64,000 nt of DNA from Caballeronia turbans (GTDB lineage: Bacteria; Pseudomonadota; Gammaproteobacteria; Burkholderiales; Burkholderiaceae): NCBI GenBank assembly GCA_001544655.2, contig FCOD02000002.1:310001-374000 (forward strand), written 5' to 3'. The position numbers and the translations under genes were made by a program. Of the stretch, positions 45,134-52,909 are shown piece after piece; within the stretch, counting starts at the first letter, position 1; each line of letters starts with the position of its first letter. The notes below the pieces were generated by a model that was given only the letters and a program-made list of their open reading frames with translations, was not told the origin of the DNA and did no database searches.

Positions 45134-45383
45134 AGACAGCTAGACGAGAGTTTCATTCACCGAAGCAAAACAGCGGACACGAACGAGCCGCGACCAGGAG
45201 ACGAGCAATGACATCACCGCGCAAACCACGCATACGCAAGCTGCGCAGAAGAACGCTATAAGCAGGCTCATACCGAGCCCGCAGTCCTCATCCGACGTAC
45301 CCACGCGAAGTTCCGCATGCAGTGCAGGGCGCCTCTCGAGAACCGAAGGCGTCGCGCGCACGCACGCGGCCAACAAGGAGACG

Positions 45384-46670
45384 ATGATGTTCCGTCGAGC
45401 CACGACACGCGTTCTGCTGCTGCTATGCGCGATGTATTTCATCACCTATATCGACCGGGTCAATGTCAGTACCGCGGCGGCCCAGTTCGGCGCCGAGCTT
45501 GGCCTGTCGCACACGCAAGTCGGCTTCGTGTTTTCCGCCTTCGCGTATCCGTATCTCGTGTTCCAGATCATCGGCGGATGGGTGGGCGACCGCTTTGGGC
45601 CGCGCCGCACGCTCACGCTATGCGCCATCATCTGGGCAGGCGCCACGGTGCTCACCGGTCTGTCCGGCGGCTTCGTCTCGCTGATCGTGGCGCGCGTGCT
45701 GCTCGGCCTCGGCGAAGGTGCGACCTTTCCGACTGCGACGCGCGCGATGTCGAACTGGATGCCCGCCGATCAGCGCGGTTTTGCACAAGGTATTACGCAT
45801 GCAGCATCACGCATCGGCAATGCGGTGGCGCCGCCGCTCATCGTCTGGCTGATGGTCGCGACGAGCTGGCGCGGCGCGTTCATCATCACCGGGATCATCA
45901 GTTTCCTGTGGGCGCTGGCGTGGGTCTTCTACTTTCGCGACAATCCGCGCGATCATCCGCGCATCACGGATTCCGAATGCGCGACGCTCGCGAGCTACTC
46001 TGGCGTGAAGCAACGCGTGCCGGTTCCGTGGCGCACGCTGCTCGGCCGCATGGCTCCCGTCACGGCGGTGTATTTCTGCTATGGATGGGTGCTGTGGCTG
46101 TTTCTTGGCTGGATTCCGCAGTACTTCCTGCATAGCTACCACATGCAGCTCGGCAAGTCGGCGCTGTTCGCGTCGGGGGTGTTCTTCGCAGGCGTGCTCG
46201 GCGACTGGCTCGGCGGTTCCCTCACCGACCGCATCCTGAGAAAGAGCGGCAACGTGCGGCTCGCGCGCAACGTGATGGTGGGCGTGTGCATGCTGCTGAC
46301 GCTACTGTCGCTCGCGCCGATCATGCTGATCTCCGACATTTCGATCACGCTCGCGGCGGTGTGTCTCTCGGCCGGCTTCTTCTTCAACGAAATGACGATC
46401 GGTCCGATGTGGTCCGTGCCGATGGACATCGCGCCCAAGCACTCGGGTACCGCGTCCGGCATCATGAATTCCGGCTCGGCGCTGGCGGCCATCATCAGCC
46501 CGGTCGTGGGCGGCTGGCTGATCGACCGCACGGGCAACTGGAACCTTCCGTTCACGGTGTCGATGATCCTGATGGCCGCCGGCATCATCCTCTCGTTCAT
46601 GATGCGCCCGGACCGCGCGCTCGAAGTCGAGGAAACGAAAGACGCGGCAGACGCGCGCAAGTTCGTCTAA
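45384..46670 (+). CDS. MFS transporter, anion:cation symporter (ACS) family
   Basis: A 428-residue 12-helix major facilitator. The opening MYFITYIDRVNVSTAAAQFG and ADQRGFAQGITHAASRIGNAV are typical ACS motifs, and GDRFGPRRTL is the loop 2-3 signature. ACS carriers import organic anions such as hexuronates, glucarate and phthalate, so the cluster's substrate is likely a carboxylate. The start at 45384 follows AAGGAG; a second ATG is at 45387. It is 250 bases after the preceding gene and may have its own promoter. Confidence 0.9.
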   Translation: MMFRRATTRVLLLLCAMYFITYIDRVNVSTAAAQFGAELGLSHTQVGFVFSAFAYPYLVFQIIGGWVGDRFGPRRTLTLCAIIWAGATVLTGLSGGFVSLIVARVLLGLGEGATFPTATRAMSNWMPADQRGFAQGITHAASRIGNAVAPPLIVWLMVATSWRGAFIITGIISFLWALAWVFYFRDNPRDHPRITDSECATLASYSGVKQRVPVPWRTLLGRMAPVTAVYFCYGWVLWLFLGWIPQYFLHSYHMQLGKSALFASGVFFAGVLGDWLGGSLTDRILRKSGNVRLARNVMVGVCMLLTLLSLAPIMLISDISITLAAVCLSAGFFFNEMTIGPMWSVPMDIAPKHSGTASGIMNSGSALAAIISPVVGGWLIDRTGNWNLPFTVSMILMAAGIILSFMMRPDRALEVEETKDAADARKFV

Positions 46671-46683
46671 TCGACGGGCGCGG

Positions 46684-46714
46684 CGGTTCAATGCATTTTG
46701 CATGCATTGAACCG
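46684..46714. promoter_or_regulatory. GntR operator candidate 2, within a 12-bp inverted repeat
   Basis: CGGTTCAATGCA and TGCATTGAACCG flank TTTTGCA, so the ATTTTGCATGCA core of operator 1 is embedded in a larger hairpin. It lies between the MFS stop (46670) and the enoyl-CoA hydratase start (46762). No T-run follows, which favours an operator over a terminator. Confidence 0.6.
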
Positions 46715-46761
46715 CATCGGATAACGCATTCAGCATGCAGCATTCAATTCAAGGAGGCGAT

Positions 46762-47544
46762 GTGGCGGAACCATCCATCCTGGTCGAGCGCGAAGGCGAC
46801 ATCTCGACGGTCGTGATCGATCGGCCCGAGAAGCTCAACGCGATGACGAAGCCGTTGTGGCACGCGCTCGGTGAGACCATCGAAACGCTTTCAGGCGATG
46901 ACACGTTGCGCTGCATCGTGCTGCGCGGCGCCGGCGAAAAGGCGTTTTCGCCGGGGAACGACATTGGCGAGTTCCGCACGGATCGCTCGAATGTCGAGCA
47001 GGCGCGCGAGTACGGCGCCATCATGCATCGCACTTTGAATGCATTGCGCCAGTGCCGGCATCCGATCGTCGCGATGATTCATGGCATCTGTGTCGGCGGC
47101 GGCCTCGAAATCGCGGCGATGTGCGATCTGCGCATTTGCGGCGAGTCGAGCCGCTTCGGGGTGCCGATCAAGAATCTAGGCCTCGTGATGGCGCATGCGG
47201 AGATGGAAGGGCTCGTACGTCTGGCGGGGCCGGCCATTGCGCTCGAGATGCTGCTCGAAGGACGCATTTTCGATGCGAGGGAAGCGCTTGCGAAGGGGCT
47301 CGTCACGCGCGTCGTCGCGGATGGCGACGTCACCGCGCACGCATATGAAACCGCGCGACGCATCGCGGACGGCGCGCCGCTCGTCGCGCGCTGGCACAAG
47401 CAGTTCGTGCGCCGCGTGATGGACCCCGCGCCGCTCACCGGTGAAGAGCGCGACGAAGGCTTCGCGTGCTTCGGCACGGAAGATTTCCGCACCGGCTATC
47501 AGGCCTTCCTCGACAAGATCAAACCGCAATTCAAGGGACGTTGA
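46762..47544 (+). CDS. Enoyl-CoA hydratase/isomerase family protein
   Basis: A 260-residue crotonase-fold enzyme. The oxyanion-hole segments are GEKAFSPGNDIGEF and GICVGGGLEIAAMCDLRI. In place of the classical second catalytic Glu loop it has FGVPIKNLGLVMAHAEMEGL. It acts on a CoA thioester; the particular reaction (hydration, isomerisation or other) is open. The start is GTG at 46762, where AAGGAGG precedes by a few bases; an ATG at 46735 lacks a site. The next gene begins after one base. Confidence 0.85.
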   Translation: MAEPSILVEREGDISTVVIDRPEKLNAMTKPLWHALGETIETLSGDDTLRCIVLRGAGEKAFSPGNDIGEFRTDRSNVEQAREYGAIMHRTLNALRQCRHPIVAMIHGICVGGGLEIAAMCDLRICGESSRFGVPIKNLGLVMAHAEMEGLVRLAGPAIALEMLLEGRIFDAREALAKGLVTRVVADGDVTAHAYETARRIADGAPLVARWHKQFVRRVMDPAPLTGEERDEGFACFGTEDFRTGYQAFLDKIKPQFKGR

Positions 47545-47545
47545 C

Positions 47546-48784
47546 ATGACAGACACGAAACCGGCAGCCGCGCCCGGCGAGGGGCCGCTTGCGGGCTTGC
47601 GCGTGATCGAGCTCGCACACATCATGTCGGGGCCGATCTGCGGGATGATGCTCGCGGACATGGGTGCCGATGTCATCAAGGTCGAAAAAATTCCAAACGG
47701 CGATGATTGCCGGCGTTTCGCGCCGATGCTCCCGAGCGGCGAATCCGCGTCGTTCCTGATCGTGAACCGCAACAAGCGCGGCGTCGCCCTTAATCTGAAG
47801 ACGGACGGCGGCAAGGACGTGCTCAGGAAAATGCTCGCGAGCGCGGATGTCGTGACGGAGAACTACCGGCGCGGCACGATGGAAAAACTGGGCATGGGTT
47901 ACGAAACGCTCAGGGCGATGAATCCGGGCCTCATCTATTGCGCGATTTCCGGTTACGGCCGCAGCGGACCGATGGCCGATAAAGGCGGCTTCGATCTCAT
48001 AGCGCAGGGCATGAGCGGCCTGATGAGCATGACCGGCGAGCCGGGACAGGCGCCGATCAAGGCGGGCTCGCCCGTCACCGATATCAACGCGGGCATTCTG
48101 GCGGCGCTCGGCATCAGCGCGGCCTATGCGAGAAAGCAGACGACGGGCCTTGGCCAGATGGTCGATACGTCGCTCTTCGAAGCCGGCCTGCAACAGATGT
48201 ACTGGGCCTTCGCCAACTATTTCGCGGACGGCACGGTACTGCCGAAGGCGGGCTCCGCCAATCCGACGAGCGCGCCGTATCAGGCGTTTCGCACGCGCGA
48301 CGGCTGGATCAACATCGGCGCGGCCAATCAGAGGAACTACGAGCGGCTGGTCGGCGTGTTGAACATTCCCGGTCTCGCCGAGGACGAGCGTTTCCAGACC
48401 AATGCGGGCCGCCTGAGGCATCGCGAGTTGCTCGTCGAGATCCTGAGCACGCGCCTCGCCGAGCGGACCACTGACGAATGGCTCGTCACTTTCGACGAAA
48501 TCGGCTTGCCGAGCGGCGCGGTGCTGGGCGTACCGGAGGCGTCGTCGCACGAGCAGGCAATCGCGCGCGGGATGATCGTCGAGACGGAGCATCCGCTCGC
48601 GGGGCCGATGCGGGGCATCGGTTTGCCGATTCACTTCTCCGAAGGGTCGACGAAGGCTTCCCGTCCCGCGCCGCTTCTCGGGCAGCACACCACCGAGGTG
48701 CTCAACGAATACGGTTTCGACGATGCACGCATTCAGGCGCTCAAGGATGAAGGCGCGATCCTGGAAACGGAAGTTCCGGCATGA
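47546..48784 (+). CDS. CaiB/BaiF-type CoA transferase
   Basis: A 412-residue class III CoA transferase. It has the N-terminal LAGLRVIELAHIMSGPICGMMLADMGADVIKVE, the middle RNKRGVALNLK and the GGFDLIAQGMSGLMS motif carrying the catalytic Asp. It moves CoA between carboxylates through an enzyme-aspartyl anhydride. It starts one base after the hydratase stop, so the two form an operon: activation of an acid to its CoA ester followed by crotonase chemistry is a natural pair. Confidence 0.9.
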   Translation: MTDTKPAAAPGEGPLAGLRVIELAHIMSGPICGMMLADMGADVIKVEKIPNGDDCRRFAPMLPSGESASFLIVNRNKRGVALNLKTDGGKDVLRKMLASADVVTENYRRGTMEKLGMGYETLRAMNPGLIYCAISGYGRSGPMADKGGFDLIAQGMSGLMSMTGEPGQAPIKAGSPVTDINAGILAALGISAAYARKQTTGLGQMVDTSLFEAGLQQMYWAFANYFADGTVLPKAGSANPTSAPYQAFRTRDGWINIGAANQRNYERLVGVLNIPGLAEDERFQTNAGRLRHRELLVEILSTRLAERTTDEWLVTFDEIGLPSGAVLGVPEASSHEQAIARGMIVETEHPLAGPMRGIGLPIHFSEGSTKASRPAPLLGQHTTEVLNEYGFDDARIQALKDEGAILETEVPA

Positions 48785-48807
48785 TCTCGATATCAATCGT
48801 GCCGGTT

Positions 48808-48828
48808 TTTTGCATTCGACATGCAAAA
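48808..48828. promoter_or_regulatory. GntR operator candidate 3
   Basis: TTTTGCAT and ATGCAAAA are separated by five bases: the same half-sites as operator 1, spread apart. It lies between the CoA transferase stop (48784) and the aldolase gene, eight bases before a TATGAT -10-like box at 48837-48842. Confidence 0.65.
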
Positions 48829-48844
48829 TTCGGCGCTATGATCG

Positions 48845-50026
48845 ATGCCTGATCCCGCTTCATCGACACGACCCGCCATGACGCTCCTACCGCCGCCCGC
48901 CGCCCGCGTGGGCGACCCGCTCGTATCCGTTGCCACGCCTTCGCTGACGATCGACCTCGATGCCTTCGACGCCAATCTCGCGGCAATGTCGGCGTTCGTG
49001 GCGCGGCACGGCGTCGCGTTGCGTCCGCATGCGAAGGCGCACAAGTCCAGCGAGATCGCGAGGCGTCAGATCGAAGCGGGCGCGGTCGGCGTGTGCTGCC
49101 AGAAGCTGTCGGAGGCCTATCCGTTCGCGGCGGCGGGCATCGCGAGCATTCATGTGAGCAACGAGTTCGTCGGCATGGACAAGCTGGCCATGGCCGTCGA
49201 GCTGGCATCGCACGTGCGCCTTTCGGTTTGCGTGGATGCGTTGCCGCAAGTGCATGCGCTCGGCGACGCGGCGGCGCGTGCAGGTGTGACGATAGACGTG
49301 CTGCCTGAAATCGATGCCGGGCAACATCGCTGCGGCGTGACGAGCGAGGATGCGCTGCTCGCACTCGTCGATGGGATCGCATCGCAGGGCGCGTTGCGCT
49401 TTGCGGGCATTCAGGCGTATCACGGCGGCATACAGCACGTCGCCGACTGGGCGGCGCGCAAGGACGAAGCAAGCCGTGCCGCCGACGCTGCCGCACGCTA
49501 CGTGCGCGCGCTCGATGTACGCGGCGTGCGTTGCGGCATCGTGACGGGCGGCGGTACCGGCACGGTCGAGTTCGATGCCGCGAGCGGCGTCTTCACGGAG
49601 CTGCAACCCGGCTCGTATCTCTTCATGGACGGCGATTACGGCGGCATCGGCTGGGGCGGCGAATTGCACTGGCGTCACAGCCTTTTCGTGCTGTCGACGG
49701 TCATGAGCGCGACGCGGCCCGGCATGGCCGTGTGCGATGTCGGCCTGAAAGGGCTCGCAGTGGATTCAGGCTTGCCGCGCAGCGTGCAGTGGCTCGATGC
49801 GATCGACGAGCCAGCGCTGACCTATATTTCTGCGAACGACGAACACGGCATGTTGCAGGCGCAGCACGAATCTGAAGGCGACTTCGCGCGACTCGTCGGC
49901 AAGCGACTTCTGTTGCCTCCCGGGCATTGCGATCCGACCGTGAATCTCTACGACGAATACGTGTGCCATCGAAACGGCCGAGTGACGGACCTATGGCCGA
50001 TCGATGCGCGCGGTCTTTCACGCTAG
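48845..50026 (+). CDS. DSD1-family PLP enzyme (D-threonine aldolase / 3-hydroxyaspartate aldolase-like)
   Basis: 393 residues from the first ATG. A fold-type III PLP barrel with LRPHAKAHK (Lys64 the probable PLP lysine), a TGGGTGT phosphate loop and the C-terminal metal site PPGHCDPTVNLYDEY. Members cleave D-threonine, D-3-hydroxyaspartate or dehydrate D-serine. With a glyoxylate aminotransferase in the same cluster, glycine/glyoxylate chemistry is plausible. Start uncertain: ATG at 48878 (MTLLPPPAAR) would give a more family-like N-terminus and leave room for the promoter before it. The 3' end overlaps the opposite FUSC gene by four bases. Confidence 0.85.
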   Translation: MPDPASSTRPAMTLLPPPAARVGDPLVSVATPSLTIDLDAFDANLAAMSAFVARHGVALRPHAKAHKSSEIARRQIEAGAVGVCCQKLSEAYPFAAAGIASIHVSNEFVGMDKLAMAVELASHVRLSVCVDALPQVHALGDAAARAGVTIDVLPEIDAGQHRCGVTSEDALLALVDGIASQGALRFAGIQAYHGGIQHVADWAARKDEASRAADAAARYVRALDVRGVRCGIVTGGGTGTVEFDAASGVFTELQPGSYLFMDGDYGGIGWGGELHWRHSLFVLSTVMSATRPGMAVCDVGLKGLAVDSGLPRSVQWLDAIDEPALTYISANDEHGMLQAQHESEGDFARLVGKRLLLPPGHCDPTVNLYDEYVCHRNGRVTDLWPIDARGLSR

Positions 50027-51072
50027 GCCGATGGCTCCTTGGGCGGATAGATCGTAGTAGTCAGCGCATCCAGATCCGCGACGATCAGGCCGACGACGAA
50101 CTGCGCCACTTCCTGCGCGCCGTGCGTTGCCTCCTGCTTCGCAAGTATGTTCTTGAGTTCATTCACGGCAAAGCGCGCGCGCGCGAGCCCTGCATCGTCC
50201 TGACGATTCGATGCAAGCACGCTTGCGAGCGTCTCGAACAATGACTGCACTTCGCGGCCCGTGGTGCCGAACCGTGCCGCGCAGGTATCGCGATCGAGGC
50301 GCGATACCGCTTTCGCAAGAAAGAGCGCATCGCTATGCAGACGCCGCAAAAAAGGCGCGGCCTTGTCGATTGCATCCGCGCGGCGATTCTGCACGAGCAC
50401 GATGATGTGCTCGCGCTCCGCTTCCTTCAGCGCATCGTCGAACGCTTTTTGCGCGTCGGTGCTTTGCGTTTCGAGGCGCCTCGCACGCGCGTCGTCCCGT
50501 TCGCCCGACAGATACAGCCCGATCAACCGACCGAGGCTCTTCAAAGTATCGGCGACGCTGGCATGTGCGGCCGCGAGCGCACGATTCGGCCAGACCGCCG
50601 AGACGACGAACGACGATGCCGCGCCGATCAGAATCTCCAGCACGCGATGCATGGGCCGTTCGAAAGGCGAGCCCGGTCCTCCCGGAATCAGTACGACGAT
50701 CACGAGCGTCACGCACGCAAGCCTGAACGCGGGACGTTTGGCGCTCAACGCTGCAAGCGGCACGAGCGCGACGGAGAAGACGGCGAGCGGCGGCGCGCCG
50801 CGTTCCATTGCGACGATACCGAGCACGCCCGTCACCGCACCGATGAATGCGCCGATGATCTGATCGCGGGCGATATCGACGGCTTGCGTGAGGCTCGGTT
50901 GCGTCACGATAACGAGGGTCGTGATGAGCGCCCAATAACCTTCTGGCAGCGCCGCGAGCCGCGCGGCGGCGTAGCTGATCGCGCAACTCATCAGCGTACG
51001 AAGGAGGCGCCTCGCTTCCGGTGCGCCGAAGAAGGCGCGCACGCGGCGTCGGGTGCGGGTGATCGCGATCAT
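50023..51072 (-). CDS. FUSC-family membrane protein (fusaric-acid-resistance/aromatic-acid efflux-like)
   Basis: A 349-residue protein. Its first half has about six hydrophobic helices (ALPEGYWALITTLVIVTQPSLTQ is the FUSC/YccS signature; AGAFIGAVTGVLGIV). The second half is a soluble helical domain. Such proteins are inner-membrane parts of efflux systems for aromatic acids. No membrane-fusion partner lies beside it. Confidence 0.85.
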   Translation of the reverse strand: MIAITRTRRRVRAFFGAPEARRLLRTLMSCAISYAAARLAALPEGYWALITTLVIVTQPSLTQAVDIARDQIIGAFIGAVTGVLGIVAMERGAPPLAVFSVALVPLAALSAKRPAFRLACVTLVIVVLIPGGPGSPFERPMHRVLEILIGAASSFVVSAVWPNRALAAAHASVADTLKSLGRLIGLYLSGERDDARARRLETQSTDAQKAFDDALKEAEREHIIVLVQNRRADAIDKAAPFLRRLHSDALFLAKAVSRLDRDTCAARFGTTGREVQSLFETLASVLASNRQDDAGLARARFAVNELKNILAKQEATHGAQEVAQFVVGLIVADLDALTTTIYPPKEPSA

Positions 51073-51196
51073 GCGGTCTCTATCGGTGATGAAGCGGAAT
51101 GGTTGGCGAAGACGCGACGCACACGCGCGCCCGCTGCTGCATTATGCCAATGCGCAGGGCGCGAAATGAAAGAGGATGTCAGGGACGAGGAGAAAC

Positions 51197-51240
51197 AGGG
51201 CGGCACGCATGCTCTGTGTTGCCGAGCATGCTGCCGCCCT
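51197..51240 (-). terminator. Long hairpin terminator after the small membrane protein
   Basis: AGGGCGGCA...CATGCTC pairs with GAGCATG...TGCCGCCCT around a short loop, about 16 base pairs with one bulge. On the minus strand GTTTC follows. It is 47 bases past the stop at 51287. Confidence 0.55.
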
Positions 51241-51286
51241 TGTGCCGCGACGAACCGAAGTCTCGACGAAGCGTCAGGGTGTGTCG

Positions 51287-51472
51287 TCAGGTGAGCATCG
51301 GCACCGCTTCGATCAGTGCAAGCCCGAGTAACGCCCCGATGGCTGCGCTGATGAGCTTCGGATGCCAGCGATCCAGATGCAGCGCCGTGAGCAGCGCGCC
51401 GATCAGGATAACGCCGAGCAAAGCGAAAACGACGACAAGGTAGCCGATTTCAAACTCGTTATTGATAAGCAC
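51287..51472 (-). CDS. Small two-helix membrane protein
   Basis: A 61-residue protein. Residues 10-30 and 38-58 are hydrophobic (YLVVVFALLGVILIGALLTAL; AAIGALLGLALIEAVPM). The start is GTG at 51472 with GGGAGG eight bases before; a longer frame starts at 51571 without a site. It lies 145 bases downstream of the cytochrome fusion gene on the same strand. Function unknown. Confidence 0.55.
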   Translation of the reverse strand: MLINNEFEIGYLVVVFALLGVILIGALLTALHLDRWHPKLISAAIGALLGLALIEAVPMLT

Positions 51473-51617
51473 GACGCTGGCCTCCCGCCGGTTGGAACCG
51501 GCTGACTTGCACATTGCGCCGCGTTGCGGCCCATGTCGATCCGCCCGCGCGACAGTTCCATTATATGTCACGGTGTGATGTATTAAAAGTCGCGCGGCCG
51601 AAGTGCGGAGCTCGAAG

Positions 51618-52835
51618 TTAGCGGGCGGGCCCCGCGTTGAGCGGCAATTTCGACGCGCGCGCGCTGTCCGCCGTCATCTTCGCTCCGCCTGGCTTGTAGC
51701 CGTTCGACATCAAAAGGAAGGCCATGATGTCGGCGTAGTCCTGATCCTTCATCTTGCCGGGACGATCCGCGGGCATGTTGGTCGCCATGTAAGTGAAAAT
51801 GCCGCCGACGGTGAGATGCGAATTCGATGGCGGCGCGAACGAAGGACCTTGCAACGCGGGCGCGGTCACGCCCTGAAGCTGCGCACCGTGGCACTTCGCG
51901 CACGAACTCGAATACAGTGTCTTGCCGTGCGTGGTTTGCGCCTGTTCGAACGATGGCGGCTCGGCGCCGCCCTCATTTGCGACCTTGATGAAGCGGCCTG
52001 CGCGCGCTGGGTTCGTATCCGCGAGCATGATGCCCGCGTGCGCGGACGATGCGGTCGACGGCGTGTCGAGATAGCGTGTTGCGGAGGCGGTTTGCGCAGA
52101 CATGGACCATTGCATCGTCAATGCTTGCAAGCTGCCATCGTTGGTCATCGACGTGAGCGCGTCGTCGATACGTGTGCGCAAGGCCGCGGCCCTGTCGCCG
52201 AACGCGAAGGCAAGATGCCAGTCCGCATAGGGCGAATCGGCGGTCGTGACCGTGAAGCTGCGCTCCGGATGCGCCATGCGATAAGCGACGACGGCGGGAT
52301 ACCACACGATCGCACGTTGCGCGCGTCCCTTCGCCACCGCTTCGATCGTCGACGCCGATGTGTTCTCCAGATCGAACGTCACGTCGTGCTGTTGCACGGC
52401 GATCAATTGTGCGGGGCTCGCATAGGTCGCGGCGACCGTGTGCTTTGCGGCGTCCCCGAGTTTCGCACCGGGCGCTTCGATGCTGACATAACCCGCGCGC
52501 AGATAGCCGCGCGAGAATTGCATCTTGCCGCCGGATGCGTCGGCGACTGTCGAACGCGGAAAGCCCGCGATCACATCGCAATCGCGCGCGAGTGTCTTGT
52601 CGAGTTCGCTAAGCGACACGCCGTCGTCGTCGCCTTCACCGATGCCGTGCGAAACGATCGATGCCGCGATATGGGCGCGCGCGAAGACTGCCTGCGCGAC
52701 GCTGCGATCCAGCGACGCCGACGGGCTGCCGGGGAACGTGCAGATCTTCACTGCTGCATCGGAGGGCGATGGCGCGAGCGCGATGCATGCGGCGAGCATG
52801 CCCGCTGCGCGTATGGAGTGGAGAGGATGATTCAT
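51618..52835 (-). CDS. Periplasmic binding protein fused to cytochrome c (quinoprotein partner)
   Basis: 405 residues with a signal peptide (about 1-28). Residues 30-250 form a family-3 solute-binding fold (ICTFPGSPSASLDRSVAQAVF; DCDVIAGFPRSTV; VYR-like AIVWYPAVVAYRMA), as in MxaJ/XoxJ. Then a class I cytochrome c domain with CAKCH at 312-316 and a Met ligand near 354 (ATNMPADRPG). It lies 74 bases after the quinoprotein dehydrogenase. In methylotrophs the binding protein (XoxJ) and the cytochrome (XoxG) are separate; here both are one chain, so it likely accepts electrons from the dehydrogenase and docks or matures it. Start 52835 fits the signal peptide. Confidence 0.85.
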   Translation of the reverse strand: MNHPLHSIRAAGMLAACIALAPSPSDAAVKICTFPGSPSASLDRSVAQAVFARAHIAASIVSHGIGEGDDDGVSLSELDKTLARDCDVIAGFPRSTVADASGGKMQFSRGYLRAGYVSIEAPGAKLGDAAKHTVAATYASPAQLIAVQQHDVTFDLENTSASTIEAVAKGRAQRAIVWYPAVVAYRMAHPERSFTVTTADSPYADWHLAFAFGDRAAALRTRIDDALTSMTNDGSLQALTMQWSMSAQTASATRYLDTPSTASSAHAGIMLADTNPARAGRFIKVANEGGAEPPSFEQAQTTHGKTLYSSSCAKCHGAQLQGVTAPALQGPSFAPPSNSHLTVGGIFTYMATNMPADRPGKMKDQDYADIMAFLLMSNGYKPGGAKMTADSARASKLPLNAGPAR

Positions 52836-52909
52836 GTCGAAGCGTCCGGTGATGTCGGTGAACACCGCAAGCGCGCGACGATGCGCGCTCGCGGTTCGAT
52901 CAGGTTGGT

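Noticed and set aside
45317-46135. 272-codon + strand frame over the MFS gene
   Set aside because: Different frame of a clear transporter; no membrane pattern of its own.
46684-46714. The 12-bp hairpin as a terminator of the MFS gene
   Set aside because: There is no T-run after the stem and it carries the operator core, so a regulatory site is preferred.
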